Part shown: piece by piece, positions 33,570 through 42,352 of the stretch
Layout: every line of letters begins with the position of its first letter
How positions within the stretch are numbered: position 1 is the first letter of the stretch
Assembly (NCBI GenBank): GCA_937927915.1
Contig: CALGKB010000010.1
Span: 1-64,000, forward strand
From: an uncultured Pseudanabaenaceae cyanobacterium
GTDB taxonomy: Bacteria > Cyanobacteriota > Cyanobacteriia > Pseudanabaenales > Pseudanabaenaceae
DNA length: 64,000 nt
Direction of reading: 5' to 3'
Program-made: the position numbers and the translations under genes
The notes under the pieces: model-generated
The model's input: the letters and a program-made list of their open reading frames with translations, nothing else
The model's database searches: none
What the model was told of the DNA's origin: nothing

Positions 33570-35402
33570 TTATCTCTCTGTCGCCAGGTTGCTAGCTTGC
33601 AGTTTGCCATTTTTACTAGCAATGATGGTGCGCTCCCCGTACTGTAATATCCGCTCGATCGCCAGTAAGCGGTTACTCCAGGTGTTGACACGGTAAGGGC
33701 GTTCCAGGGCTTCCAGGCGCAGCCACTGCGGTAAATCCTGACTGAGACTGCGCAGAGCGATAACGGCGGTTTGATAAGTGCTATTGTTGGGATTATTTTG
33801 CAAATTCACGAGGGCAGTCTGCACAGCTTGGGTTTTGCTCTGCATGGCTTGTAAAGTCGCTCCCCGCAGCCACAGGCGTTCTCCCGCTAAAAAGGGCTGC
33901 CATTCTTTTAACAGCAATTCGTAGCGCATCAGAGCCGCTTGAAAAGGACTGCGATGGGGTAGGATTTTGCCTGCTGCACTCGATCGGGTGTACTTCAGCA
34001 GTTCTTCATGTTTCGTGTTGAGATACTCCGCCGCAAACAGGGAAAAGCCCCCCGCCGGTAAATCTCGCACTGCCTGCAGTTTGTCTAGGAGTTCTCCTTC
34101 ACTGACGTTTTTGATCAAGACCCCTGGCAAAAATAGCCCTGGGGCAGAACCCATACCCGTTAAAGCAGGCTGCACCTTTTCCTGCAAAAAGCGGCTGGTT
34201 TCCGGGGCATAGGTCATGGGGACAAGCCAATCCACGTGCCCTTCTGCTACCCAGGTCTCCCAGTTTTGCTGAATGCGATTGAGCCGATCGATCTGCTTCC
34301 AGGGAAAAACAGCAGCGGAAATGACTAAGTTAGGGCGCAGGGGGCGCAACTCCCTAGCCACTCTGGCAACAAATTGATTGACCTGCTGGGCGCGGTACTG
34401 AGTCCACAGCCACCACAGGGAACGATCGCTAGGAGTAATATTGACGGGATCAACCCCAGTCAGTTGCTTGAAGCCTTCGCGGGAAGCCTGCCCATAGCTG
34501 GCACTATGCCAACCACTCTGCCGGGGATAGCGGATATAGTCCAAATGTAGACCGTCCACCTCGTAGCGGGTGATGATTTCGCGATAGAGCCTGAGGAGAT
34601 AGTCCTGTACCTGGGGGTTAGCAGGGTCGAGGAAGGGTTTGTTCTCCGGCGGGAAAATATCCCCCTTGGCACTGGCATCCCCCCACTGGGGATACAGACT
34701 TAAAATGGGACCAGGGTAGTTGGCATCTTTTCCTACTAGGGCATTGTGACGACGATTCCCCGCTGCAAATACCCACACCCAGGCATGAATCTCCATCTTG
34801 CGCTCCTGGGCTAGTTTAACTGCTGCCTCCAGGGGGTCCCAACCCTTAGTAAGGGGGTTTTGTTCCGGGGCAACAGTACTGGGGTAGATGGGATAGCCAG
34901 CATTGACAGTCTCAATGAAAACAGTGTTTACCCCTGCTGCCGCCAGGCGGTCAAAAATCACCCTTAGCCCTGCAGGAGACTTTGCCGCCACGATCGTGCC
35001 CCGATCGAGCCAAATTGCCCGCACCTCTGGCAGAGAAGCTAGTGTATCAGTGGGATAAGCCCGCCACAGATTTTGGCGTAGTTGTTCCCATTGGGTACGC
35101 ACCTGCAGGTCTTTGCCCTGGGCAATCAAGCTAGGCATCTGTTTCAGGAAATTCTTTGCCTCTGATAGAAGGACATTTTCCCCCTGGTTGCCCCCCGTAA
35201 GCAGTGCGCTCTCCACCCTGCCAATTAGATCCTGCAGTTCCTGGCGCATAGCGATCGCCTCTAGGGTATTGATGGGCAGGGCAGTTACAGGGGGGGGATC
35301 GCCCAACACATCCCGATCGATGTCATCCGGCGTTTTTAGGGGCTGTGCCATCACCCCCAGTGTCCACACACCACTCAGTAAAAATAGCCAGAGGTATCTC
35401 AC
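33570..35402 (-). CDS. GHL10-like (DUF187) glycoside-hydrolase family protein, exported
   Basis: This 610-residue protein begins with a GTG and a signal peptide (YLWLFLLSGVWTLGVMAQ). The central TIM-barrel region fits the DUF187/GHL10 group: EVRAIWLDRGTI, NTVFIETVNAGYPIYPS, EIHAWVWVFAAGNRRHN, DGLHLDYIRYPRQSG and HVDWLVPMTYAPETSRF. Members resemble glycoside hydrolases of the GH13/GH-like superfamily, and activity has rarely been shown. N-terminal (about 45-110) and C-terminal (about 490-600) helical regions flank the barrel. Its natural substrate is unknown; envelope polysaccharide is a reasonable guess. It is convergent with the M23 gene. Confidence 0.8.
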   Translation of the reverse strand: MRYLWLFLLSGVWTLGVMAQPLKTPDDIDRDVLGDPPPVTALPINTLEAIAMRQELQDLIGRVESALLTGGNQGENVLLSEAKNFLKQMPSLIAQGKDLQVRTQWEQLRQNLWRAYPTDTLASLPEVRAIWLDRGTIVAAKSPAGLRVIFDRLAAAGVNTVFIETVNAGYPIYPSTVAPEQNPLTKGWDPLEAAVKLAQERKMEIHAWVWVFAAGNRRHNALVGKDANYPGPILSLYPQWGDASAKGDIFPPENKPFLDPANPQVQDYLLRLYREIITRYEVDGLHLDYIRYPRQSGWHSASYGQASREGFKQLTGVDPVNITPSDRSLWWLWTQYRAQQVNQFVARVARELRPLRPNLVISAAVFPWKQIDRLNRIQQNWETWVAEGHVDWLVPMTYAPETSRFLQEKVQPALTGMGSAPGLFLPGVLIKNVSEGELLDKLQAVRDLPAGGFSLFAAEYLNTKHEELLKYTRSSAAGKILPHRSPFQAALMRYELLLKEWQPFLAGERLWLRGATLQAMQSKTQAVQTALVNLQNNPNNSTYQTAVIALRSLSQDLPQWLRLEALERPYRVNTWSNRLLAIERILQYGERTIIASKNGKLQASNLATER

Positions 35403-35523
35403 AATATTTTCATCTCCAAGACAGAGCCATTGTAGCGGAATTTAACTCCCGATCGAGAGGTTTCCGCCAGAGTTGGTCCATCTGTGTTAAGATTAGCCCT
35501 AAGATTAACCAAATGCCCAGAGC

Positions 35524-36672
35524 ATGACCACTGAACTCAGCCAACTAAAGGTAGCGAGTGAACTACGCGAGCTGCAGAATCGAAATGTCTCAGGCATCCT
35601 GCGGGTGAAGCACGAAAAACCCAACTATCCAGAGTGGGAACTCTACGTCTATCTGGGGCGTTTGACCTATGCTACGGGGGGAGGGCATCGCGCACGCCGC
35701 TGGATTCGGGCAGTCCGCCTGCACTGTGACATCAATAAACTGAGCAAGGACTGGTTTGCCACTATCACTGACCTGCAGTCCCCCTGGGAAATAGATGTGT
35801 TAACAAGGGCGGTGATCCAAAACAAGATCACTTCTGAGCAGGCAAAGCAGGTCATTCAGTCCTCCATTCGGGAAGTCTTTTTAACCATTGTCGACCAAAA
35901 AATTACGGAGACGCACTGGGAGGAAAAGGAAACTAGTTTTCGCCCCCTTGTGGTTATTTCCGCTGACCAGGTGTTGCAGAATATCGCCGCTGCCAAGGCA
36001 AAGTGGCAGGAAGCAGGGCTATCCCATGTACAAAATATGATTCCAGGGTTCAGCTTTGAATTAGCGCCAGTGGTGGTGGATAACGATCGGTTTCAGCAGG
36101 TGATCACCACCGGTGCCTACCCCAACCTGGACAAACTGGTGACGGGGAAAAATACCCTGTGGGACCTGTCCTTCCTCATGCAAAAGTCCATGATTGCGGT
36201 CATGCGTTCCCTGCTGCCCCTAGTGCTAGATGGCATTGTGGAATTTCGGGAGGTACCGGACATTCCCCTGCCCTTCTTGACCAAGACTGCCACTAAGATG
36301 GCGAAAAGGGGAGTAATAGCTTGCATCGACGACAGCCCCCAAATTGGGCAAACTCTGGCAGCTATCTTAAACCCCCACGGCTACGAAACTATTGTCATCA
36401 CCGACCCTCTACAGGGAGTGAGCACCCTGCTGCAGAAAAAACCTGACCTTATTTTCCTCGACCTGGTGATGCCCAATACCAATGGCTACGAGCTGTGTAC
36501 TTTTCTGCGCAAAACTTCCCAGTTCCAGGAAATACCGATCGTGATCTTGACAGGGCATGATGGCGTAGTCGATCGGGTACGAGCAAAGTTGGCTGGCTCA
36601 ACAGATTTTATGAGTAAGCCCCCTGAAGAGGAAAAAGTGCTGCAAATTGTTCAAAAATATATCAAGAAATGA
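35524..36672 (+). CDS. PatA/PixG/PilG-type response regulator (DUF4388 + REC)
   Basis: This 382-residue protein has an N-terminal PATAN/DUF4388-type domain (residues about 1-110: ASELRELQNRNVSGILRV, WELYVYLGRLTYATGG) and a C-terminal receiver domain (about 258-380). The receiver has the acidic pair (ACIDDSPQI), the phospho-accepting Asp in FLDLVMPN, the LTGHD threonine and the SKPP lysine. Such proteins head the taxis-like operons that control type IV pili and phototaxis in cyanobacteria. It is the first gene of a three-gene taxis unit with the next two genes. Confidence 0.88.
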   Translation: MTTELSQLKVASELRELQNRNVSGILRVKHEKPNYPEWELYVYLGRLTYATGGGHRARRWIRAVRLHCDINKLSKDWFATITDLQSPWEIDVLTRAVIQNKITSEQAKQVIQSSIREVFLTIVDQKITETHWEEKETSFRPLVVISADQVLQNIAAAKAKWQEAGLSHVQNMIPGFSFELAPVVVDNDRFQQVITTGAYPNLDKLVTGKNTLWDLSFLMQKSMIAVMRSLLPLVLDGIVEFREVPDIPLPFLTKTATKMAKRGVIACIDDSPQIGQTLAAILNPHGYETIVITDPLQGVSTLLQKKPDLIFLDLVMPNTNGYELCTFLRKTSQFQEIPIVILTGHDGVVDRVRAKLAGSTDFMSKPPEEEKVLQIVQKYIKK

Positions 36673-36687
36673 CTGAGGAGTTTGGCT

Positions 36688-37050
36688 ATGGCGACAATTT
36701 TGGTAGTGGAAGATACCCTCACCCAGGCAGAACTGATTGCGGGGACGCTGCGAGAGGCTGGCTATACAGTCATCATTGCCACCAGTAGCGAAGATGCTAA
36801 GAGTAAATTAGCGCAGCAAAAGCCTAACCTCCTAATCTTGGATGTGGTGTTGCCGGGGGAGAGCGGGTTTGAATTCTGCCGCGAGCTAAAGGAAAACGCT
36901 GATACCAAGGATATTCCCGTGGTGATGTGCTCCACCAAAAGCGGCGAGATGGACAAATTCTGGGGCATGAAACAGGGGGCAGCCGCCTATCTCACTAAGC
37001 CAGTGGATACCGAAGAACTGTTGCGCACCGTCAAGCTGCTGATTAAGTAG
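36688..37050 (+). CDS. CheY-like single-domain response regulator (PilH/PixH type)
   Basis: This is a 120-residue receiver domain only. It has the acidic residues of ILVVEDTLTQ, the phosphorylated Asp in LILDVVLPGESGFEF, the S/T switch in VVMCSTKSGEMD and the Lys of YLTKPVD. It lies 15 bases behind the PilG-type gene and one base before the CheW-type gene. The order matches cyanobacterial pilG-pilH-pilI or pixG-pixH-pixI. The ATG at 36688 follows GGAG at suitable distance; another ATG in frame lies two codons upstream. Confidence 0.9.
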   Translation: MATILVVEDTLTQAELIAGTLREAGYTVIIATSSEDAKSKLAQQKPNLLILDVVLPGESGFEFCRELKENADTKDIPVVMCSTKSGEMDKFWGMKQGAAAYLTKPVDTEELLRTVKLLIK

Positions 37051-37051
37051 G

Positions 37052-37486
37052 ATGGCAGAGCAGTTTCTCACTCTGGTTTTACCCAGCCAGCGGGTGATGT
37101 TGCCCACGCAGCAACTCCTGGAGGTAGTCTTTCTATCTGCCGATCGCTTGTCCCCCATTCCCGACACTCCCCACTACACGATGGGGGTGACCAACTGGCG
37201 GGGGGAAGTCCTGTGGGTAGTAGATTTGTCCGCTCTCCTGGGCTTGGAACCCCTCTACAATCAGCCAGCCCACCTGCGCCGCTTTCCCGTGGTGATCAGT
37301 ACCTATGGGCAGAACCCGATCGGACTAGCAGTGGTGGCAGTGGGCAAAATGGTGTGGTGTGAACCCCAGGAACTGCGGTCTGACACCCCCGAACTGGTCA
37401 AATTTGGGCAGGGAGCCTGGATTTCCCCCGAAGGACAGACAATTTTAGCCCTCAGGGCTGAGAAACTTTTACCAATGTCAGCTTAG
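37052..37486 (+). CDS. CheW-like scaffold protein (PilI/PixI type)
   Basis: This 144-residue protein has a single CheW domain: FLTLVLPSQRVMLPTQQLLE, then DTPHYTMGVTNWRGEVLWVV, VDLSALLGLEP and NPIGLAVVAVGKMV. CheW proteins link chemoreceptors to the CheA kinase. No receptor (PilJ/PixJ) or CheA (PilL/PixL) gene follows, so these must lie elsewhere. The ATG is one base after the stop of the CheY-like gene. Confidence 0.85.
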   Translation: MAEQFLTLVLPSQRVMLPTQQLLEVVFLSADRLSPIPDTPHYTMGVTNWRGEVLWVVDLSALLGLEPLYNQPAHLRRFPVVISTYGQNPIGLAVVAVGKMVWCEPQELRSDTPELVKFGQGAWISPEGQTILALRAEKLLPMSA

Positions 37487-37525
37487 TTGTGGCAGGATGT
37501 ATTTTATTGCTGAGGAAAAGAGTTG

Positions 37526-37861
37526 ATGACAGCTAGAATTCAATTAGCACGGGGTATTGACGAAGACGTATCCGATGTAAGAATTACCCGCTCGCGGGAC
37601 GGGGCATTTAGCGTGGCGAAATTTTATTTCCAAAAGCCCAAGTGTCTAGAAAATGGCGAGCAAAACATTACAGGTTTGTATCTCATCGACGAGGAGGGGG
37701 AACTGATCTCCCGATCGGTCAATGCCAAGTTTCTCAACGGCGAGGCAACGGGCATTGAGGCAGAGTACAAGATGCGAGGAGAAGCAGAATTTCAGCGCTT
37801 TTTACGCTTCATGGAGCGCTTTGCGGCGGAAAATGGCTTGGAGTTGACCCGTAATTCCTAA
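37526..37861 (+). CDS. psb28: Photosystem II assembly protein Psb28
   Basis: Psb28 is a small cytoplasmic-face protein that binds PSII assembly intermediates near CP47 and helps repair and chlorophyll-protein assembly. The 111-residue sequence follows the family throughout: ARIQLARGIDEDVSDVRITR, RDGAFSVAKFYFQKP, ITGLYLIDEEGELISR, and the end FLRFMERFAAENGLELTR. I chose the ATG at 37526; a TTG three bases earlier is also in frame. The stop overlaps the start of the phosphoesterase gene by one base. Confidence 0.92.
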   Translation: MTARIQLARGIDEDVSDVRITRSRDGAFSVAKFYFQKPKCLENGEQNITGLYLIDEEGELISRSVNAKFLNGEATGIEAEYKMRGEAEFQRFLRFMERFAAENGLELTRNS

Positions 37862-39021
37862 TGCGACGGCGGCGGTTTCTGTTTCTAGCTGGTGTAGCCT
37901 GCGGAGGAGTAGCCCTGGGGGCAGGGGTAGCAAGGCGCTTCCAGACCAAGCCTACAATTACTAATCCTGGTTCTCCTTTGCCTGGGCAAACTCCCAGTCC
38001 CACAAGAGTCACCTCTCCCAACCCTGCACCGCCGGGGATGTATGCCCCCCCTAGGGGAGACCTGCGCATTGCCGTAATTAGCGACCTTAACAGTCAGTAC
38101 GGTTCTACTACCTATGAGCCAGAGGTACTCAAAGCGGTGGAGTTAATTCCCTACTGGGAGCCTGACCTGGTGTTGTGCAGCGGGGACATGGTGGCGGGAC
38201 AATACCCTAGTTTGACAGAGCCAGAGATCAAGGCGATGTGGGATGCCTTTGATGCCAATGTGGCGGCTCCCCTGCGCAAAGCAAAGTTACCCTACGGATT
38301 TACCCTGGGGAACCACGATGCCTCCAGTGCCCGCAGTTTGAGTGGGGGGTTTCTGTTTCAGAAGGAACGGGACTTGGCGGCTGCCTACTGGCGTGATCCC
38401 AGCCATCCGACGGGGTTAAATTTTATCGATCGGGGAGACTTCCCCTTCTACTACTCTTTCATGGTGAAGGAGGGATTCTTCCTGACTTGGGATGCCTCAG
38501 GCAATATTGTGCCCCAGGAGCAGATTGAGTGGGCGGAGCGCAGTCTTGCCAGTGAGATTGCCCAGAAGGCAAAGGTGCGGATTGTGGTGGGGCATTTACC
38601 CCTCTACGCCATTACCTACGGGCGGGAATTTCCAGGGGAGTACCTCGATCGGGCGGAGGAGTTACGGGCACTGATGGAAAAGTATCGCGTGCACACCTAC
38701 ATCAGTGGCCATGACCATGCCTACTATCCTGCCCACAAGGGCAAGCTGGAATTGTTGAATATGGGAATTTTGGGGAGTGGGGTACGGCAGTTGCTCAATG
38801 GCAATACGCCCCTGTTTAAGGCAATGACGATTATTGATGTGAAAACGGACTCTGAGACTGTGACCTACACTACTTACAACATGAACACTCTCCGGGTAGT
38901 AGAGTTACAGGAGTTGCCCCGCCTCATTGCCACTCCCACAGGACAAATTTACCGCCTAGACATCCAGGAGTCTGACCTGACGCCGGAGGAGCGGGCTATG
39001 AAGTTTATCCCGACCTACTGA
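37861..39021 (+). CDS. Calcineurin-like metallophosphoesterase, exported
   Basis: This 386-residue protein has the binuclear metallophosphatase signatures: IAVISDLNSQYG (first metal site, with Asn in the usual His position), VLCSGDMVAGQYP, FTLGNHDASS, VVGHLPLYA and SGHDHAYYP. It resembles purple acid phosphatase-type esterases. The N-terminus reads RRRRFLFLAG followed by a small-residue hydrophobic stretch, which looks like a Tat signal. A proline-rich linker (residues about 35-60) follows. It starts on the last base of psb28. The substrate is unknown. Confidence 0.85.
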   Translation: MRRRRFLFLAGVACGGVALGAGVARRFQTKPTITNPGSPLPGQTPSPTRVTSPNPAPPGMYAPPRGDLRIAVISDLNSQYGSTTYEPEVLKAVELIPYWEPDLVLCSGDMVAGQYPSLTEPEIKAMWDAFDANVAAPLRKAKLPYGFTLGNHDASSARSLSGGFLFQKERDLAAAYWRDPSHPTGLNFIDRGDFPFYYSFMVKEGFFLTWDASGNIVPQEQIEWAERSLASEIAQKAKVRIVVGHLPLYAITYGREFPGEYLDRAEELRALMEKYRVHTYISGHDHAYYPAHKGKLELLNMGILGSGVRQLLNGNTPLFKAMTIIDVKTDSETVTYTTYNMNTLRVVELQELPRLIATPTGQIYRLDIQESDLTPEERAMKFIPTY

Positions 39022-39024
39022 GTT

Positions 39025-40146
39025 ATGTGGCGCTGGCTGGAGTTCCACTTTAGTACGCCTGAATACAGTGGTGGCTTGCTGTTTTGGTTGAGTATCTTCT
39101 TCTTCGCTGCTGCTACTAATACTCTCTCCGGCTGGCTCTACGTCATCAGTGGCATCAGTATTGGTCTCCTGATTACGGGAGCAACTCTACCACCGCGCTC
39201 CCTCGCGGATATTGTCATTAGCCGCCCCAAATTAGAACCCGTCAGCGCAGGGGACTTCCTAGAGGGGGTATTACTGGTGGAAAATCGGGGCAAGGTTAGC
39301 CGCAAGCTAATTCAAGTGTGGGACCTCCTCCCTGCTGGTTTTACGGTGCAGCCCCAAACTACGATCGAGGTATTGCTCCCTAAGCACACCTGGACATGGC
39401 GCTACAGCGTACCCACAACTAAACGGGGAATTTATCAATTCGATCGGGTGGATATTATCACTGCCAGTCCTTTAGGGCTATTCCGCAGTCGCCGCAAGCG
39501 ATCGGTGCCCCGTCCTGTAGTAATTTATCCCTTGATTCTGCCCCTTAGTTATTGCCCCATTTTAGACCGTTTAGGTACAGACACCAGTCCCCGTCCCCAC
39601 ACAGCGGAAGTAAATTTCAGCCATGCCACCGAAGGTTTGACGAAAAATTTGCGCCCCTACCGTTGGGGTGACCCTATTCGATTAGTCCATTGGCGTACCA
39701 GTGCGCGGTACGGAGAATTGCGGGTGCGGGAGTTGGAGGTGACCACAGGGGGACAGCAGTTTGTAATTGCCCTGGATACCCGATCGGGTTGGCTGGAGCA
39801 CTGTTTTGAACAGGCAGTGATTGCCGCTGCTTCTCTCTATAACTACGCCCTCAAACACAATTTGGCGGTCTCCTTTTGGTCTCCTCCCAGTGGTTTACTC
39901 ACGGATGCGGCTGCTGTCTATGAAACTTTAGCGGGGATCACCGTTGACGACAGGGAGGAAGAATTACCCAATCTCCCCCTTGTATGGTTGACCCATCAAA
40001 CGGAAGACTGGCATAACTTACCCCCTGGCAGTTGTTGGTTATACTGGGGGGAGACAGAACCCCGTACTAATCTGCCTGGATTATTTGCTGGGGTTGCCCG
40101 CCCCGACAGTGAGCTAGTCAGTTGGTTGCAGTCCTATCCTAACTAA
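39025..40146 (+). CDS. DUF58 domain protein
   Basis: This 373-residue protein has two N-terminal transmembrane segments (residues about 18-55), a beta-rich middle (RPKLEPVSAGDFLEGVLLVE, FDRVDIITASPLGLFRSRRK) and the DUF58 core RPYRWGDPIRLVHWRTSARY followed by GELRVRELE. DUF58 proteins are distant von Willebrand A-like proteins, usually found next to MoxR AAA ATPases and transglutaminases. None of these partners is here. It follows the phosphoesterase gene by three bases. Confidence 0.86.
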   Translation: MWRWLEFHFSTPEYSGGLLFWLSIFFFAAATNTLSGWLYVISGISIGLLITGATLPPRSLADIVISRPKLEPVSAGDFLEGVLLVENRGKVSRKLIQVWDLLPAGFTVQPQTTIEVLLPKHTWTWRYSVPTTKRGIYQFDRVDIITASPLGLFRSRRKRSVPRPVVIYPLILPLSYCPILDRLGTDTSPRPHTAEVNFSHATEGLTKNLRPYRWGDPIRLVHWRTSARYGELRVRELEVTTGGQQFVIALDTRSGWLEHCFEQAVIAAASLYNYALKHNLAVSFWSPPSGLLTDAAAVYETLAGITVDDREEELPNLPLVWLTHQTEDWHNLPPGSCWLYWGETEPRTNLPGLFAGVARPDSELVSWLQSYPN

Positions 40147-40167
40147 AGGAAAATCTGAGCACTTGCA

Positions 40168-40755
40168 CTAAGCTGATTCTCTCAATAGAAATACCACATC
40201 GAACTCATATTCCCAATTAAAGTGTCTGTAGCAGATAAATTTGGGGAATATATCTAAAATATCTTGCAACTTAAAATCATGGAAATGAAAAGGATTGTAG
40301 TGGGTGGTTTTTTTAGAAGGGTATGTCAGGATTACGTGATTAATCTTATTCCTATCACAAAAATTAGGTAAAACCTGAGTTTCAGGGATGTGCTCAATGG
40401 TTTCTACAGAAATCAACATATCTATTGGGCGATCGCTAGTCCATTTGTTCAGATCACCCTGTACAAAACTTACTTTGGAGTTAGCATATTCTTGATTAGC
40501 GAAATCAATAACTTCTCGGTCAGAATCAATACCAATCACAGAATGTACATCAGGATTGGTTGCTAACAAGTAACTACCATAGCCACAACCACAAGCTGCA
40601 TCACAGACTACTCCCTTAGCAAACTGCCTTAATAGAGCATAGCGTTCTACGTGACGTTGAATCCGAATGCGATTCTCAATTTCCAGTAGCTCCGGCTTGG
40701 TTAAGAAGATATGTTTCTCGACTTTCTTGGAACTATCTTTACCAGTCGTACTCAC
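40168..40755 (-). CDS. SAM-dependent methyltransferase (class I)
   Basis: This 195-residue Rossmann-fold methyltransferase of the Methyltransf_11/23 type has motif I in VCDAACGCGYGSYLLA, the acidic residue of VIGIDSDREVIDFA, and the SVETIEHI stretch. The start is GTG at 40755, with a strong AGGAGG six to eight bases upstream, and it overlaps the stop of the glycosyltransferase gene (GTGA). The two probably act together on a glycan or a lipid-linked sugar, judging only from pairing. The base composition is more AT-rich than the flanks. Confidence 0.8.
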   Translation of the reverse strand: MSTTGKDSSKKVEKHIFLTKPELLEIENRIRIQRHVERYALLRQFAKGVVCDAACGCGYGSYLLATNPDVHSVIGIDSDREVIDFANQEYANSKVSFVQGDLNKWTSDRPIDMLISVETIEHIPETQVLPNFCDRNKINHVILTYPSKKTTHYNPFHFHDFKLQDILDIFPKFICYRHFNWEYEFDVVFLLRESA

Positions 40756-41837
40756 ACGTTTCCTCCTTTTTGTCTACGAATTTCTATATCTGCACAAATT
40801 TCATCCCACACTTTGTTAAAAATAGTCTCCCAGCTGTGTTCGCGCAAGATTTGCTCTCTTATTAACTGACTCCTCTTCAGTAACTCAGACTCTGGTAGAT
40901 TTAGTGCCCACTGGATAATTTTTCGATTTTCATTAGGGTCATTGGTTAAATAGATAGCATGATCACTAGCAAATCCACTCTCAGGAGTAACTAGAGGAAT
41001 TAAACCCCTAGCACAATTTTCCAGAATTACCGTAGCCTGGGCATCCATAGTAGCTGTGTGGATGTAAAAGTCATAATTGTCTACAATCCACTGATTAGTA
41101 AATGGATCACTATTGTCAATGTACCCTAAGTTATTGAAAACAAACTCTTCTCCCTGGATAGATATCTTTATTAAACCTTCAGCAAGTCTTTCCATAGTCC
41201 CTACGTGCAAAAGTACATCTAAGCCCATTAAACTAGCACAGGTAATATCAAAACCTTTGTAAGTACCTAAGTTGCTGATGTGTAAAATTCCTCGCTGACC
41301 AATCGGGTTAAAGGCGGTCTTATAGGGAGAAATGTTCTGTGCCGCTACGCCCATGTTGATATGTACTAACTTATGCTTAACTTGAGATTGAATGGAATCA
41401 TCCTCTAAAGCCATAGTACGATCGTACCAAATTTTGCCACAAATGCCAAAAATTTTCTGAGCTGATAATAACTGTGACTCCCAAAAAGGCATCCTCGATG
41501 TCCATTCTAACGGAAAAGATGGCACCCAAGGCATAAAAATGTAAGTGTTAGGATGACATATGTTATGAGGCGTTAAAGCATTATCCTTTACCCAGTTACG
41601 AATAAATTTACCTAGGTTTGGCTTATCAACCTTGTCAATGTACGTGGGATGACCTAAAAGAATATCGTCAGGATGTTCAGTCACTTTACCAGCACAGCAA
41701 TTAGACATATGAAAGTTTTCTCGCTTACCCAGATAAAACTCTGCCCACTTATTTATCTCTCTGTTTGAGAGTTCATAAACTTCATAGCTGTGTTCGCATA
41801 AAAAATAACCATCTAAAGTATAAAAGAAGTGAAGCAT
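40752..41837 (-). CDS. Glycosyltransferase (GT4-like)
   Basis: This 361-residue protein has a C-terminal half typical of GT-B glycosyltransferases: GILHISNLGTYKGFDI, then VLLHVGTMERLAE, FVFNNLGYIDNSDPF, YDFYIHTATMDAQATVILEN and GLIPLVTPESGFASD, where the acidic/E-x7-E-like nucleotide-sugar site would lie. The N-terminal half is less typical (YFLCEHSYEVYEL, WVPSFPLEWTSRMPF). No membrane segment is present. It is the first gene of the GT/methyltransferase pair. Acceptor and sugar are unknown. Confidence 0.7.
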   Translation of the reverse strand: MLHFFYTLDGYFLCEHSYEVYELSNREINKWAEFYLGKRENFHMSNCCAGKVTEHPDDILLGHPTYIDKVDKPNLGKFIRNWVKDNALTPHNICHPNTYIFMPWVPSFPLEWTSRMPFWESQLLSAQKIFGICGKIWYDRTMALEDDSIQSQVKHKLVHINMGVAAQNISPYKTAFNPIGQRGILHISNLGTYKGFDITCASLMGLDVLLHVGTMERLAEGLIKISIQGEEFVFNNLGYIDNSDPFTNQWIVDNYDFYIHTATMDAQATVILENCARGLIPLVTPESGFASDHAIYLTNDPNENRKIIQWALNLPESELLKRSQLIREQILREHSWETIFNKVWDEICADIEIRRQKGGNV

Positions 41838-41995
41838 ATAATTGATTCTATGCTAGTCCCTAAGTATAGTACCACAAGTTTTGTAAAAATGCAACAAGTA
41901 AGTGGGTCCTGGGTATTGCAGCTAATAATTGCTGACTAGATTTTGGTAAATGCAGTAAGTTTGTGTCTAAGAAGAGGTTATAGGTCGTTAAAAAT

Positions 41996-42004
41996 TGATA
42001 TAAT
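41996..42004 (+). promoter_or_regulatory. Extended -10 promoter before the SUI1 gene
   Basis: TGATATAAT (41996-42004) contains a perfect TATAAT with the upstream TG of an extended -10 element, 32 bases before the ATG at 42037. No good -35 box lies at normal spacing. The rest of the AT-rich interval 41838-41995 holds nothing I can name. Confidence 0.5.
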
Positions 42005-42036
42005 TTGCGCAGTATTTAGAAGTAATATCTCTGTCC

Positions 42037-42351
42037 ATGAGCAAGCGGGTAGTTTATCGTGAATTTGGGGAAGAGCCAGAACCTACACCGGAGCCAAGTC
42101 TGTTACCGATCGCCCAGCAAAAAGTGAGGGTACAAATTTCCCGCAAAGGGAGGGGGGGGAAAACTGTGACAGTGATTGCAGGCTTGCAAGGGACAGAAGA
42201 CACCTACAAAGACCTGTTGAAAAAACTTAAAACTCTCTGTGGGGCAGGGGGGACAGTAAAAGACGACACGATCGAAATCCAAGGGGAGCATGTCGATAAA
42301 ATAGTCACTGCCCTGGTGGGATGGGGCTACAAACAGTGCAAGAGGGGATAA
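42037..42351 (+). CDS. SUI1/eIF1-like translation factor (YciH family)
   Basis: This 104-residue protein has a charged N-terminus and then the SUI1 domain: [40 protein letters not shown] and the end [15 protein letters not shown]. Bacterial YciH resembles eukaryotic eIF1 and can influence initiation fidelity, though it is not essential. It is followed at one base by folD, which suggests one transcript. Confidence 0.9.
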   Translation: MSKRVVYREFGEEPEPTPEPSLLPIAQQKVRVQISRKGRGGKTVTVIAGLQGTEDTYKDLLKKLKTLCGAGGTVKDDTIEIQGEHVDKIVTALVGWGYKQCKRG

Positions 42352-42352
42352 A

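Noticed and set aside
35524-40146. A novel signalling system joining taxis proteins, Psb28, phosphoesterase and DUF58
   Set aside because: Tight packing is general in this window, and no shared function or conserved grouping can be shown from sequence alone.
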